Source of the DNA: Pseudomonas parasichuanensis
Lineage (GTDB): Bacteria; Pseudomonadota; Gammaproteobacteria; Pseudomonadales; Pseudomonadaceae
Assembly: GCF_021601385.1 (NCBI RefSeq)
Contig: NZ_BQHO01000008.1
Span: 124,001 to 188,000, forward strand
Direction: 5' to 3'
DNA: 64,000 nt
Shown here: in pieces, positions 1-8,641 of the stretch
How positions within the stretch are numbered: the first letter of the stretch is position 1
Layout: each line of letters opens with the position of its first letter
The notes under the pieces: model-generated
The model's database searches: none
Told to the model about the DNA's origin: nothing
What the model saw: the letters and a program-made list of their open reading frames with translations, nothing else
Translations under genes and position numbers: made by a program

Positions 1-567
1 CTGGCCACCGAACAAGCGCTCGGCCTGGGGGTTGGCCAGCAGGATCTGCTCGCTTTGCAGGTCCTGGACGATGACGCTGGCCGGGATGTTGCCGATTACC
101 GAGTCGAGGAACTGCGACAGGGTGGTCATCTCCTGGCTGTATTGCTCGGCCAGTTCCTTGGCCTTGAGCAGCTCCAGCTCCTGCTGGCGGCGCTCGGAGA
201 TGTCGCGGGTGATCTTGGCGAATCCGATCAGCTGGCCGCTGCCTTCGTCGACGATCGGCTCGATCACCACGCTGGTCCAGAAGTGCGAACCGTCCTTGCG
301 CTGGCGCAGGCCGTCGGCCTGGAAACGCCCGTCTTCCAGGGCGGTGGCCAGGCTCAAGGCCGGCAGGCCGGCGTCGCGGTCGGCGTCGGTGTAGAACACC
401 GAGAAATGCTGGCCAACGATTTCCTCGGCGTGATAGCCCTTGGCCCGCTGCGCCCCCGGGTTCCAACTGGCGACAACACCCTCGGGGGTCAGCAGGTAGA
501 TGGCGTAGTCGACCACACTCTGGATCAACAGGCGGGACAGGGTGTCTGGGCTTGCAGCTAGCGGCAT
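1..567 (-). CDS. PAS-domain sensor protein (N-terminal part, runs off the window)
   Basis: The first 189 residues are visible and the gene continues beyond base 1. Residues about 10-130 form a PAS/PAC domain with the typical order 'VVASWNPGAQRAKGY', 'HFSVFYTDAD', 'DGSHFWTSVVIEPI', 'GFAKITRDISERR'. A short helical linker follows, then the start of a second PAS domain (SVIGNIPASVIVQD). There is no signal peptide or membrane segment in this part, so the sensor is probably cytosolic. PAS-PAS starts like this are common in hybrid histidine kinases and in diguanylate cyclases; the output domain is outside the window, so the output is unknown. The ATG at 567 has no strong ribosome binding site. Confidence 0.75.
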   Translation of the reverse strand, partial: MPLAASPDTLSRLLIQSVVDYAIYLLTPEGVVASWNPGAQRAKGYHAEEIVGQHFSVFYTDADRDAGLPALSLATALEDGRFQADGLRQRKDGSHFWTSVVIEPIVDEGSGQLIGFAKITRDISERRQQELELLKAKELAEQYSQEMTTLSQFLDSVIGNIPASVIVQDLQSEQILLANPQAERLFGGQ

Positions 568-692
568 GGCATGTACCTGAGCAAGGAAGCTTCCGGACTT
601 CGCGTCAGACAAGTCCGAAAATACGAATTGCTGGCATTATGCCGCCAGACGAACGGTTTTTGTGAAGTGCGTCACAAAAAAATCGTGGTCAT

Positions 693-1196
693 TCAATGGC
701 GATACGGCGTGACCAAAAAGTTGCGCAGCTGCGGCTCGTCGTCCAACGCGATCTCCCGTACCGGGCGCGGCAGGTCGGCCAGCACGGCCTGGCAGAAGCT
801 CATGGCCGGGGCATCGCCGGCATAACAACGCACTAGCCAGTCGACCCGGCCGTCACACAGCAGTTGCCGGGCCACCGCGCGGCCTACGCCCTGGCGCCGA
901 TAGCGCCTGAGGATGAACAGGTCGGCCAGCTCCAGTGCATCGATGCCTGGCAGCTCGCTGCGTTCGATCAGCACGAAACCTGCGATGAAGCCATCCACCA
1001 GTACCAGGTGAGCGGCCCAGTCGGGGGACTGCCAATAGCGCTCGAAGTGCGGCTCGTGGAGGTAGAAGCGCCCGTCCACCTCGACATCCTCCTGCTCCCA
1101 ATCGGACGATTCATAGGCATAGAACTGGTAGAGGTTGCGTACCAGATCGGCCTGTTCGGGGCTGGTCTGGAGCAGTTCGATGGGGGCAGGCATCAC
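693..1196 (-). CDS. GNAT-family N-acetyltransferase
   Basis: The 167-aa protein has the GNAT acetyl-CoA fold. Motif A is visible as 'LADLFILRRYRRQGVGRA' at about residues 92-109, the R/Q-x-x-G-x-G/A pyrophosphate-binding loop. 'HLVLVDGFIAGFVLIER' before it is the usual beta-strand pair of the fold. Length is typical of single-domain GNATs. The substrate cannot be read from the sequence. It stands alone: the PAS gene lies downstream in the same direction, separated by about 125 bp, and a REP pair lies upstream. A start one codon later (second Met) is equally possible. Confidence 0.8.
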   Translation of the reverse strand: MMPAPIELLQTSPEQADLVRNLYQFYAYESSDWEQEDVEVDGRFYLHEPHFERYWQSPDWAAHLVLVDGFIAGFVLIERSELPGIDALELADLFILRRYRRQGVGRAVARQLLCDGRVDWLVRCYAGDAPAMSFCQAVLADLPRPVREIALDDEPQLRNFLVTPYRH

Positions 1197-1272
1197 GGGC
1201 GCTCGGGCTTAAGGGAAGCGCGAGTCTAGCGCCAAGCTGGCGACTGTGCAGCACGCGGGTCTTGCACGGTCA

Positions 1273-1389
1273 CTGTAGGAGCGGCCTTGTGCCGCGAATG
1301 GGGCGCGAAGCGCCCCCGCAACCGGTGCATGCCACACAATTGCTGGGGCTGCTGTGCAGCCCATTCGCGGCACAAGGCCGCTCCTACAG
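1273..1389. repeat. Inverted REP pair (REPIN-like)
   Basis: A REP sequence 'CTGTAGGAGCGGCCTTGTGC' at about 1273-1303 is repeated in inverted orientation at 1360-1389, with about 55 nt between. The same unit occurs at 13623 and 20135-20255. Such pairs are non-autonomous Pseudomonas repeats; no RAYT transposase gene is present in the window. It lies between the GNAT and the RidA-like genes. Confidence 0.9.
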
Positions 1390-1405
1390 CGATCGCGAAA
1401 TTCCG

Positions 1406-1825
1406 CTAGATCACCGCCGCCACCGCATCGATTTCCACCAGCATGCCGTCCAACGCCAGGCGTGGTACCGGGATCAGGGTGCAGGTTGGAGTCATGTTGC
1501 CGTCCCAGGCGCGGGTGGCTGCGGCCACCCACTGCTGCAGCCGGGTTTCGCTGTGGTCGACCACCAACAGGGTGAGCTTGAACACGTCCTGCAGGCTGGC
1601 ACCTTTGGAAGCCAGGGCGATCTTCAGGTTGATCAGCGCCTGACGCACCTGCGCCTCGAACTGTGGCGACAGCGCGCCATCCAGGCCCTCACCGCCCTGC
1701 CCGGCCACATACAGCAGGCGGCTGCCGGCGCGTACTTCGGCGACATGGGAATAAGCGTTTGTGCTTGGGTCGTAGAGCCCTTCGGGATTGGACAGGGTGA
1801 AGGCGCTTGGCTGGGTCATGGACAC
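1406..1825 (-). CDS. RidA-like (YjgF/YER057c/UK114) family protein
   Basis: The 139-aa protein has the RidA/chorismate-mutase-like fold: 'LYVAGQGGEGLDG', 'QVRQALINLKIALASKGASLQDVFKLTLLVVD' in pieces, and a closing 'LALDGMLVEIDAVA'. True RidA deaminates 2-aminoacrylate and other enamines or imines using an Arg in a P-x-R-S-C motif. Here the equivalent stretch reads 'TPTCTLIPV', so that Arg is missing. The protein therefore probably belongs to a Rid subfamily without classical deaminase activity. It is transcribed divergently from the GlxA-type regulator at 2006, which may control it. Confidence 0.8.
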   Translation of the reverse strand: MSMTQPSAFTLSNPEGLYDPSTNAYSHVAEVRAGSRLLYVAGQGGEGLDGALSPQFEAQVRQALINLKIALASKGASLQDVFKLTLLVVDHSETRLQQWVAAATRAWDGNMTPTCTLIPVPRLALDGMLVEIDAVAAVI

Positions 1826-2005
1826 GCTCCATCGTGGGGAAGAGCGGGCAAGTATCAGACCTCAGGTTAAGTCGAGGTCAAGCGAGTTCGGTGTTGCCGG
1901 GTGTTCGGCGGATGATATGCAGCGCCGTACCCCCGGCCACCCCAGTTGTCTTTACCTGCCACACCCCGCACACTCACTGCCGCCAGCCAGGAAACGGAGT
2001 CCGCA

Positions 2006-3016
2006 GTGCCCACGCCACGCCAGTTCAGCAAGAAGACCAGCACCAGCAACATGCTGCGGCTCAAGACCAGCGACGGCAGCGCCCAACGCCCCTATCGGGT
2101 CGACTTCGTCCTGCTCGAACATTTCTCCATGGCCAGCTTCACCGTGGCCATGGACGTGCTGGTCACCGCCAACCTGCTGCGGGCCGACAGCTTTGCCTTC
2201 ACCCCCCTGTCGCTGGGCGGCGGTGACCGGGTGCTCAGCGACCTGGGCCTGGAGCTGGTGGCCAGCCCGCTGCTGCCCACCGACCTGCACGACCTCGACC
2301 TGCTGGTGATCTGCGGCGGCCTGCGCACCCCGCTCAAGTACCCATCCCTCGACCGCCTGCTCGGCGACTGCGCCGCCCACGGCATGACCCTGGGCGGCCT
2401 GTGGAACGGTGCCTGGTTCCTCGGCCGCGCCGGGGTGCTCGACGACTACGGCTGCAGTGTCCACCCCGAGCAGCGCGCCAGCCTCAGCGAATGCAGCCCG
2501 CAAACCCGCATCACCCCGGCCAGCTTCACCCTCGACCGCGACCGCCTCACCGCCGCCAGCCCCAACGGCGCCATGGAGCTGATGCTCGGCCTGGTCCGCC
2601 GGCTGTACGGCGATGCCCTGGCCGAGGGCGTGGAAGAGATCCTGTCGTTCTCCGGGGCGCGCTATCGCCAGGTCGGGCCGGGGGCGAAGAAGTCCATGAG
2701 CCTGCACCTGCGCACCATCGTCGAGCTGATGGAAAACAACCTTGAGGAAACCCTGAGCCTCGACCAGCTTGCTGCCTACTCCGGGCGTTCGCGACGGCAG
2801 ATCGACCGCCTGTTCCAGGCCCAGCTCGGCACCTCGCCACGGCGCTACTACATGGAGTTGCGCATCACCAAGAGCCGGCGGTTGCTGCAGTACTCCGACC
2901 TGTCGGTGATGGAAGTGGCGGTGGCTTGCGGGTTCGTTTCGGTGTCGCACTTCAGCAAATGCTATGCGGCGTACTTCGGGTACCCGCCGTCACGCGAACA
3001 ACGTTTGGGCGAGTGA
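2006..3016 (+). CDS. GlxA-family AraC-type transcriptional regulator
   Basis: The protein has two parts. Residues about 30-200 form a DJ-1/PfpI-like amidotransferase domain ('YRVDFVLLEHFSMASF', 'LDLLVICGG', 'LGGLWNGAWFLG') in which the nucleophile elbow carries Asn rather than Cys. Residues about 225-330 are an AraC/XylS double helix-turn-helix ('LDQLAAYSGRSRRQIDRLF', 'MEVAVACGFVSVSHFSKCY'). This is the architecture of ArgR/CdhR/GbdR-type regulators of amino-acid and quaternary-amine catabolism. I chose the GTG at 2006 because GGAG lies 6 nt before it; an upstream TTG at 1946 has no such site. The effector is unknown; length is 336 aa. Confidence 0.85.
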   Translation: MPTPRQFSKKTSTSNMLRLKTSDGSAQRPYRVDFVLLEHFSMASFTVAMDVLVTANLLRADSFAFTPLSLGGGDRVLSDLGLELVASPLLPTDLHDLDLLVICGGLRTPLKYPSLDRLLGDCAAHGMTLGGLWNGAWFLGRAGVLDDYGCSVHPEQRASLSECSPQTRITPASFTLDRDRLTAASPNGAMELMLGLVRRLYGDALAEGVEEILSFSGARYRQVGPGAKKSMSLHLRTIVELMENNLEETLSLDQLAAYSGRSRRQIDRLFQAQLGTSPRRYYMELRITKSRRLLQYSDLSVMEVAVACGFVSVSHFSKCYAAYFGYPPSREQRLGE

Positions 3017-3020
3017 CCCG

Positions 3021-3575
3021 CTAGCCCTGCTCATCGAGCAGTTGCCTGATCACCTGCTCCTGCCCGTCGTAGTCGCCTTCGCCGAAATGCACATGCCGCA
3101 CTTGCCCCTTGCGATCGACAAAGTAGTGCGCCGGCCAGAACTGGTTACCCCAGGCATTCCAGATCCGGTAGTCGTTGTCCACGGCCACCGGGTAGCCGAT
3201 GCCCAACCGGTTGACCTGCTCGCGCAGGTTGGCCACATCATGCTCGTAGTCGTATTCCGGCGTATGCACCCCCACCACCACCAGCCCCTGGTCGGCATAG
3301 CGCCGCGCCCAGTCGTTGACGTGGGGCAGGCTGCGCCGGCAGTTGATGCAGTCGTAGGTCCAGAAATCCACCAGTACCACCTTGCCCTTGAGCTGTTGCC
3401 CCTCCAGCGGTGCTGAGTTGAGCCATTGTTCGGCGCCGGCCAGCGACGGCATCGGGCCGTAGCTGTCGCGTGCCAGCAGGTGGCCGGCCAGCCCCAGCCC
3501 GACCAGGGCCAGGACCACGCCGCCGGCCTTGAGCAGGCGGCGTTTGGTCCCGTTACCGCGCGGATCAGTTGTCAT
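3021..3575 (-). CDS. Membrane-anchored thioredoxin-like (TlpA-type) protein
   Basis: The 184-aa protein has an N-terminal anchor (about residues 15-35, 'LLKAGGVVLALVGLGLAGHL') followed by a thioredoxin fold facing the periplasm. The redox site is 'TYDCINCRRS', a C-x-x-C. 'LEGQQLKGKVVLVDFW' and 'NQFWPAHYFVDRKGQ' (with the cis-Pro region) match the TlpA/DipZ C-terminal family. It probably reduces or oxidises disulfides of an envelope partner. The ATG at 3575 lies inside the end of the DUF2790 gene (11-nt overlap), which implies translational coupling and a two-gene operon. Confidence 0.85.
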   Translation of the reverse strand: MTTDPRGNGTKRRLLKAGGVVLALVGLGLAGHLLARDSYGPMPSLAGAEQWLNSAPLEGQQLKGKVVLVDFWTYDCINCRRSLPHVNDWARRYADQGLVVVGVHTPEYDYEHDVANLREQVNRLGIGYPVAVDNDYRIWNAWGNQFWPAHYFVDRKGQVRHVHFGEGDYDGQEQVIRQLLDEQG

Positions 3576-3840
3576 GGCAGCCACTGGTGGCGTAAGTACG
3601 GTACTCGACGCTTTGCGGTTTGCCGTGGGAGTCGAGGTAATCCATGCGGGTGTTGACCAGGCCACAACCGCTGCGCTGGTCATCCTTTACCGACAACACC
3701 TTCTGAATGTCCAGATGGTCGCCGTAGCGATACTGCATCACGCTGCTGTCGTTCATCGAGGTGCTGCTGGCCTGGGCGGTGATGGCACCCAGGCCAAGGA
3801 TGGCGAACAGGGCAGCGCTGGTAAAAGTCTTGACGGTCAT
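3565..3840 (-). CDS. DUF2790-family small secreted protein
   Basis: This 91-aa protein starts with a clear Sec signal peptide (MTVKTFTSAALFAILGLGAI, cleavage after AQA). The mature part, with 'YGDHLDIQKVLSV', 'CGLVNTRMDYLDSHGKP' and 'VEYRTYATSGC', matches the Pseudomonas DUF2790 family, whose function is not known. Two Cys residues could form a disulfide, which fits the overlapping thioredoxin-like gene downstream. A GGAGAG ribosome site precedes the ATG. The pair is divergent from the two-component genes starting at 4058. Confidence 0.85.
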   Translation of the reverse strand: MTVKTFTSAALFAILGLGAITAQASSTSMNDSSVMQYRYGDHLDIQKVLSVKDDQRSGCGLVNTRMDYLDSHGKPQSVEYRTYATSGCHDN

Positions 3841-4057
3841 GGCATCTCTCCTGGTACGGCTTCTTGGGTGGGGAGGCGTTGCTCCCCGGTCGAGAGCCAT
3901 TTCAACGCTGCCAGGTATCGCGCTTGTGTCCGCCCAGGCACCGAAGTGCTTGCGCCTGTATCTGCAGCCGCGCCAGATACACTGCAATACAAACCGCCGC
4001 AGGCAAGGCCGAACGCGCTCTGTACACTGCGCCCACACCCAAGACAAGGAGCCCCCG

Positions 4058-4798
4058 ATGGAACACGTCGATCACATCCTGGTCGTTGACGACGACCGCG
4101 AAATCCGCGAGCTGGTCGGCAACTACCTGAAGAAGAACGGCCTGCGCACCAGCATCGTCGCCGATGGCCGGCAGATGCGCGCCTTCCTAGAGAACAACGC
4201 CGTCGACCTGATCGTCCTCGACATCATGATGCCCGGCGACGACGGCCTGCTGCTGTGCCGCGAGCTGCGTGCCGGCAAGCACCGCAATACACCGGTGCTG
4301 ATGCTGACCGCGCGCAACGATGAAACCGACCGCATCATCGGCCTGGAAATGGGCGCCGACGACTACCTGACCAAACCCTTCTCCGCCCGCGAACTGCTGG
4401 CACGGATCAACGCCGTGCTGCGCCGCACGCGCATGCTGCCGCCCAACCTGACCATCAGCGAAAGCAGCCGCCTGATCGCCTTCGGCCCCTGGCGCCTGGA
4501 CACCACCTCGCGTCACCTGCTGGACGCCGAAGGAACGCTGGTGGCGCTGTCCGGCGCCGAGTACCGGCTGCTGCGGGTATTCCTCGACCACCCGCAACGG
4601 GTGCTCAGCCGCGAACAATTGCTCAACCTTACCCAAGGCCGCGAGGCCGACATCTTCGACCGCTCCATCGACCTGCTGGTCAGCCGCCTGCGCCAGCGCC
4701 TGGGCGACGACGCCCGCGAGCCCACCTGCATCAAGACAGTGCGCAGCGAGGGCTATGTGTTCTCGCTGGCGGTGCAGCTGCTGGAGTCGCCGGCATGA
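4058..4798 (+). CDS. OmpR-family response regulator
   Basis: The 246-aa protein has a receiver domain (residues 1-120) with the acidic pair at 'VVDDDRE', the phosphorylated Asp55 in 'VLDIMMPGDDG', Thr84 and Lys106 in 'LTKPFSA'. A winged-helix DNA-binding domain follows (about 145-240, 'LSGAEYRLLRVFLDHP', 'VDRSIDLLVSRLRQRL'-type recognition helix, 'IKTVRSEGYVF'). AAGGAG precedes the ATG at 4058 by about 7 nt. It overlaps the sensor kinase by ATGA, so the pair is co-translated. The divergent DUF2790/thioredoxin pair is the most likely target, by position only. Confidence 0.92.
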   Translation: MEHVDHILVVDDDREIRELVGNYLKKNGLRTSIVADGRQMRAFLENNAVDLIVLDIMMPGDDGLLLCRELRAGKHRNTPVLMLTARNDETDRIIGLEMGADDYLTKPFSARELLARINAVLRRTRMLPPNLTISESSRLIAFGPWRLDTTSRHLLDAEGTLVALSGAEYRLLRVFLDHPQRVLSREQLLNLTQGREADIFDRSIDLLVSRLRQRLGDDAREPTCIKTVRSEGYVFSLAVQLLESPA

Positions 4799-6081
4799 AA
4801 TGGCCCCGCACCCTCGCCTCGCGCCTGGCGCTGATCTTCTTCACAGGGCTGGTGCTGGCGTACGGCCTGTCGTTCAGCCTGCAGGCGTATGAGCGCTACG
4901 TCAGCAGCCGCTCGATGATGCTCAGCAACCTGGAGCTGGACGTGTCCACCTCGGTGGCCATCCTCGACCGCCTGCCCGCCGCCGAGCGCCCGGCCTGGCT
5001 GCCGCGCCTGGAGCGGCGCACCTACCGCTACCGTCTCGACGACGGGTTGCCTGGTGAGGCTATGCCCACCGCTGAAGCGCCCATGGCCGCCGAGTCGATC
5101 GTCAAGGCCATTGGCGACCGCTATCAGTTGACCTTCCTCGAGATCCCCGGCCCCAACGCGCACTTCCAGGCCCACCTGCGCCTGGCCGACGGCGCGCCAC
5201 TGACCATCGACGTGACCCCGGCGTCGGTGCCGGTGGCCACCTGGCTGCCGGTGGTGCTGCTGATCCAGTTGCTGGTGCTGCTGCTGTGCACCTGGCTGGC
5301 GGTGCGCCTGGCGATCGGCCCGCTGACCCGCCTGGTGCAGGCGGTGGACAACCTCGACCCGAACCACCCCGGCCCGCTGCTGGACGAAAGCGGTCCGCGC
5401 GAGGTGCGTGATGCTGCAGTCGCCTTCAACGCCCTGCAGGCGCGCATCGCGGCCTACCTCAAGGAGCGCATGCAACTGCTCGCGGCGATCTCCCACGACC
5501 TGCAAACACCGATCACCCGCATGAAACTGCGGGTCGAGCAGATGGACGACGGGCAGGAAAAGGACAAGTTGTGGCACGACCTCGATGCCATGGAGCATCT
5601 GGTGCGTGAAGGCGTGGCCTATGCCCGCAGCATGGACAGCGGCACCGAGGCACCGTGCAAGGTCAACCTGGATGCCTTCCTCGACAGCCTGGTGTTCGAC
5701 TACCAGGACAGCGGTGCCCGGGTGGAGCGCCGTGGCAACACCCAAGCCACCCTGCAGGCCCGCCCCCACGCCCTGCGCAGGGTGCTGGTCAATCTGGTGG
5801 ACAACGCCCTGAAATTTGCCGGTGCCGCCCAGCTTGAAGTCGGCCATGAGGGCGGTGTGACGCTGATTCGTGTACTCGACGACGGCCCGGGCATCCCTGA
5901 CGCGGAGCTCGATGAAGTGCTCAAACCGTTCTACCGGCTGGAGAGCTCGCGTAATCGCAGCACCGGCGGCACCGGGCTGGGCCTGGCGATTGCCCACCAG
6001 TTGACCCAGGCCATGGGCGGCAGCCTTACCTTGCGTAACCGCGCAGAAGGCGGGCTGTGCGCGCAGGTAGAGCTGCGCTGA
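4795..6081 (+). CDS. Sensor histidine kinase, partner of the response regulator at 4058
   Basis: The 428-aa kinase has TM1 at about residues 10-30, a short periplasmic sensor region of about 115 residues, TM2 at about 148-175 and a HAMP linker. The dimerisation domain carries the phospho-acceptor His234 in 'AAISHDLQTPITRMK'. The ATPase domain shows an N box (NLVDNALKFA), G1 (DDGPGIP), an F-type segment (LKPFYRLE) and G2 (GGTGLGLAIAHQ). It is an EnvZ/CpxA-like orthodox kinase. The signal is not evident; the periplasmic domain has no recognisable metal motif. ATGA overlap with the regulator. Confidence 0.92.
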   Translation: MKWPRTLASRLALIFFTGLVLAYGLSFSLQAYERYVSSRSMMLSNLELDVSTSVAILDRLPAAERPAWLPRLERRTYRYRLDDGLPGEAMPTAEAPMAAESIVKAIGDRYQLTFLEIPGPNAHFQAHLRLADGAPLTIDVTPASVPVATWLPVVLLIQLLVLLLCTWLAVRLAIGPLTRLVQAVDNLDPNHPGPLLDESGPREVRDAAVAFNALQARIAAYLKERMQLLAAISHDLQTPITRMKLRVEQMDDGQEKDKLWHDLDAMEHLVREGVAYARSMDSGTEAPCKVNLDAFLDSLVFDYQDSGARVERRGNTQATLQARPHALRRVLVNLVDNALKFAGAAQLEVGHEGGVTLIRVLDDGPGIPDAELDEVLKPFYRLESSRNRSTGGTGLGLAIAHQLTQAMGGSLTLRNRAEGGLCAQVELR

Positions 6082-6117
6082 GCTTTACACGCGATTCTTG
6101 GGCGCTACCGTTGTCTC

Positions 6118-6996
6118 TCAACCCGCCACCGGCTCGGCCCGGCGCTCTTCGAGCAACTTGATGAACATGCTCAGGCTGCGCGACACCGTGCCCCGGCGCC
6201 ACACCAGCCAGGTCTTGAGGTAACGGAAATCCTCGGCCATCGGCCAGGCGCTGACCGTGCTGCAACCGGGCATGTTGTCGAGCATGCTGCGCGGCATCAT
6301 GGCCAGGCCTGCGCCTGCGCTGACGCAGGCGAGCATGCCGTGGTAGGACTCCATCTCGTGGATCTTGCCCGGCACCGCCTGGTCGTGAACGAACCAGCTC
6401 TCGAAGTGATGGCGGTACGAGCAGTTGGCGCGGAACGCATAGATGCTCGCCCCGTTGACGTCACGGGCACGGGTGACCGGTGCATGGTGCAGCGGCGCGA
6501 TGACCATCATCTCCTCTTCGAACACCGGCATGCCTTCCAGCGTGGGATGCAACACCGGGCCATCGACAAAGGCGGCCACCAGACGCCCGGACAGCACGCC
6601 TTCGAGCATGGTCCCCGACGGGCCGGTGGACAGGTCCAGGTCCACCTTGGGGTAGCGCTGGTTGTAGGCCGCCAGCAGCGCAGGGATGCGCACCGCGGCG
6701 GTACTTTCCAGCGAGCCCAGGGCGAAGGTGCCCTGCGGGTCCTCCCCCGCCACCGTAAGCCGCGCCTCGTGCACCAGGTCAAGAATGCGCCGGGTGTATT
6801 CGAGGAAGTTCCAGCCGGCCGGCGACAGGCGCAGGCGGCTCTTCTCGCGGATGAACAGTTCGACGCCCAGGTCTTCTTCGAGCTGCTTGATACGGGTGGT
6901 CAGGTTCGACGGCACCCGGTGGATGTGCTGGGCGGCAGCGCTGATGCTGCCGTGCTCGGCCACCGCCTTGAAGATCTCCAGTTGCACCAGGTCCAC
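6118..6996 (-). CDS. ptrR: LysR-family regulator, PtrR/YneJ type
   Basis: The 292-aa protein has an N-terminal winged helix (residues 1-60, '[20 protein letters not shown]', '[18 protein letters not shown]') and a LysR substrate-binding domain. It is divergently transcribed from a Sad/YneI-type aldehyde dehydrogenase, the same arrangement as yneJ(ptrR)-yneI in E. coli, where PtrR controls succinate semialdehyde dehydrogenase in putrescine and GABA catabolism. The assignment rests on family resemblance plus this arrangement. The 106-bp divergent region contains an AT-rich stretch with repeated TTCATTA, a plausible operator zone. Confidence 0.75.
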   Translation of the reverse strand: MDLVQLEIFKAVAEHGSISAAAQHIHRVPSNLTTRIKQLEEDLGVELFIREKSRLRLSPAGWNFLEYTRRILDLVHEARLTVAGEDPQGTFALGSLESTAAVRIPALLAAYNQRYPKVDLDLSTGPSGTMLEGVLSGRLVAAFVDGPVLHPTLEGMPVFEEEMMVIAPLHHAPVTRARDVNGASIYAFRANCSYRHHFESWFVHDQAVPGKIHEMESYHGMLACVSAGAGLAMMPRSMLDNMPGCSTVSAWPMAEDFRYLKTWLVWRRGTVSRSLSMFIKLLEERRAEPVAG

Positions 6997-7102
6997 AGGT
7001 CATTCTCCAAACGTGAATGTTTCGCTCATTATTATTCAGTTTTCATTAAAGCGCGCCACCACTAGTCTGGGCTCACCCCTTCAAAACAATGAGAGTCCTG
7101 CC

Positions 7103-8488
7103 ATGAGCGAGATCAGCAGCCTGACCCACGCCATCTCCGTCGACCCCTACACCGGCGAGCAGATCGGCCACTATGCCTTCGACACCGACGCCGCACAGGA
7201 AGCGGCGCTGCAACGTGCCAAGGTTGGCTACAACCAGTGGCGCAAAGTGTCGCTGGGTCAGCGCAGCGAATACCTGATCGCCCTGGCCAATGCCCTGCAG
7301 GCCAACGCCGAAGCCTTCGCCCAGATGATCGCCCGCGAGATCGGCAAGCCGATCAGCCAGGCCCGTGGCGAAGTCGCCAAGTGCGTCGGCCTGTGCCAGT
7401 GGTACGCCGAGCACGGCCCGGCCATGCTCGCCGCCGAACCGACCCAGGTCGAGAAAGCGCGCATCGAATACCGCCCGCTGGGCCCGATCCTCGCCGTGAT
7501 GCCGTGGAACTTCCCGATCTGGCAGGTGCTGCGTGGCGCCGTGCCTGCCCTGCTGGCCGGCAACACCTACGTGCTCAAGCACGCCCCCAACGTGATGGGC
7601 AGCGCCTACCTGCTGGCCGACCTGTTCAAGCGCGCCGGCCTGCCGCAAGGCGTGTTCGAAGTGCTCAACGTCACCCCTGAGGGTGTCACCCGCGCCATCA
7701 ACGACCCGCGCATCGCCGCCATCACCCTTACCGGCAGCGTGCGCGCCGGCATGGCCATCGGTGCACAAGCCGGTGCCGCGCTGAAGAAGTGCGTGCTGGA
7801 GCTGGGCGGCTCGGACCCGTTCATCGTGCTGGCTGACGCCGACCTGGACGCCGCCGTGAAGGCTGCCGTGATCGGCCGCTACCAGAACACCGGCCAGGTC
7901 TGCGCCGCGGCCAAGCGCCTGATCGTCGAAGCGAGCATCGTCGAGGAATTCACCCGCAAGTTCGTCGAGGCCACCCGCGCCCTGACCATCGGCAACCCGC
8001 TGGACGACGCCACCTACATCGGCCCGATGGCCCGCTATGACCTGCGCGACGAACTCGACGGCCAGGTCCAGGCCACACTGGCCGAAGGCGCCACCCTGCT
8101 GCTGGGCGGCCACAAGGTCGAAGGCGCGGCCAACTTCTATGCGCCGACCGTGTTCGCCAACGTCACCCCGGACATGACCGCGTTCAAGCAGGAGCTGTTC
8201 GGCCCGGTGGCGGCGATCATCACTGCCCGCGACGCCGACCACGCGGTGGAGCTGGCCAACGACAGCGAGTTCGGCCTGGCCGCGACCATCTACACCGCCG
8301 ACTACGCCCTGGCCGAGCGCATGACCAGCGCGCTGGACACCGGTGGCGTGTTCATCAACGGCTACTGCGCCTCCGATCCCCGTGTGGCTTTCGGTGGCGT
8401 GAAGAAGAGCGGTTTTGGCCGTGAGCTGTCGCACTTTGGTGTGCGTGAGTTCACCAATGCCCAGACGGTGTGGCTGGATCGCAACTGA
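7103..8488 (+). CDS. sad: NAD-dependent aldehyde dehydrogenase, Sad/YneI type
   Basis: The 461-aa enzyme matches the short (about 460 aa) YneI/Sad subgroup, which oxidises succinate semialdehyde to succinate, the last step of GABA use. Visible motifs are 'GPILAVMPWNFPIWQ', the catalytic base Glu in 'CVLELGGSDPF', and nucleophile Cys267 in 'NTGQVCAAAKR'; the C-terminal 'FGGVKKSGFGRELSHFG' is also typical. The ATG at 7103 was chosen because the protein then begins at the usual family position. Regulation by the divergent LysR is inferred. A hairpin at 8500-8545 probably ends the transcript. Confidence 0.88.
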   Translation: MSEISSLTHAISVDPYTGEQIGHYAFDTDAAQEAALQRAKVGYNQWRKVSLGQRSEYLIALANALQANAEAFAQMIAREIGKPISQARGEVAKCVGLCQWYAEHGPAMLAAEPTQVEKARIEYRPLGPILAVMPWNFPIWQVLRGAVPALLAGNTYVLKHAPNVMGSAYLLADLFKRAGLPQGVFEVLNVTPEGVTRAINDPRIAAITLTGSVRAGMAIGAQAGAALKKCVLELGGSDPFIVLADADLDAAVKAAVIGRYQNTGQVCAAAKRLIVEASIVEEFTRKFVEATRALTIGNPLDDATYIGPMARYDLRDELDGQVQATLAEGATLLLGGHKVEGAANFYAPTVFANVTPDMTAFKQELFGPVAAIITARDADHAVELANDSEFGLAATIYTADYALAERMTSALDTGGVFINGYCASDPRVAFGGVKKSGFGRELSHFGVREFTNAQTVWLDRN

Positions 8489-8499
8489 TCTGAGCGCTG

Positions 8500-8545
8500 T
8501 TCGCCGGCAAGGCTGGCTCCTACGGGGGCCGGCCTTGCCGGCGAA
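8500..8545. terminator. REP-type hairpin after sad
   Basis: TTCGCCGGCAAGGC at 8500-8513 pairs with GCCTTGCCGGCGAA at 8532-8545. It is a common Pseudomonas intergenic repeat that may act as a terminator; no T-run follows. Confidence 0.6.
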
Positions 8546-8641
8546 TGCCTTCTGGGCTGCAAAATCGCCCGATCCTGTGCCTTGAATCACCCTGCATCGG
8601 GTGAATAATCGATGACCTCCCGACCACCCCGGAGGTAACCG

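Noticed and set aside
1946-2005. Longer N-terminus of the GlxA-type regulator from a TTG
   Set aside because: The GTG at 2006 has a good ribosome site and gives the usual family length.
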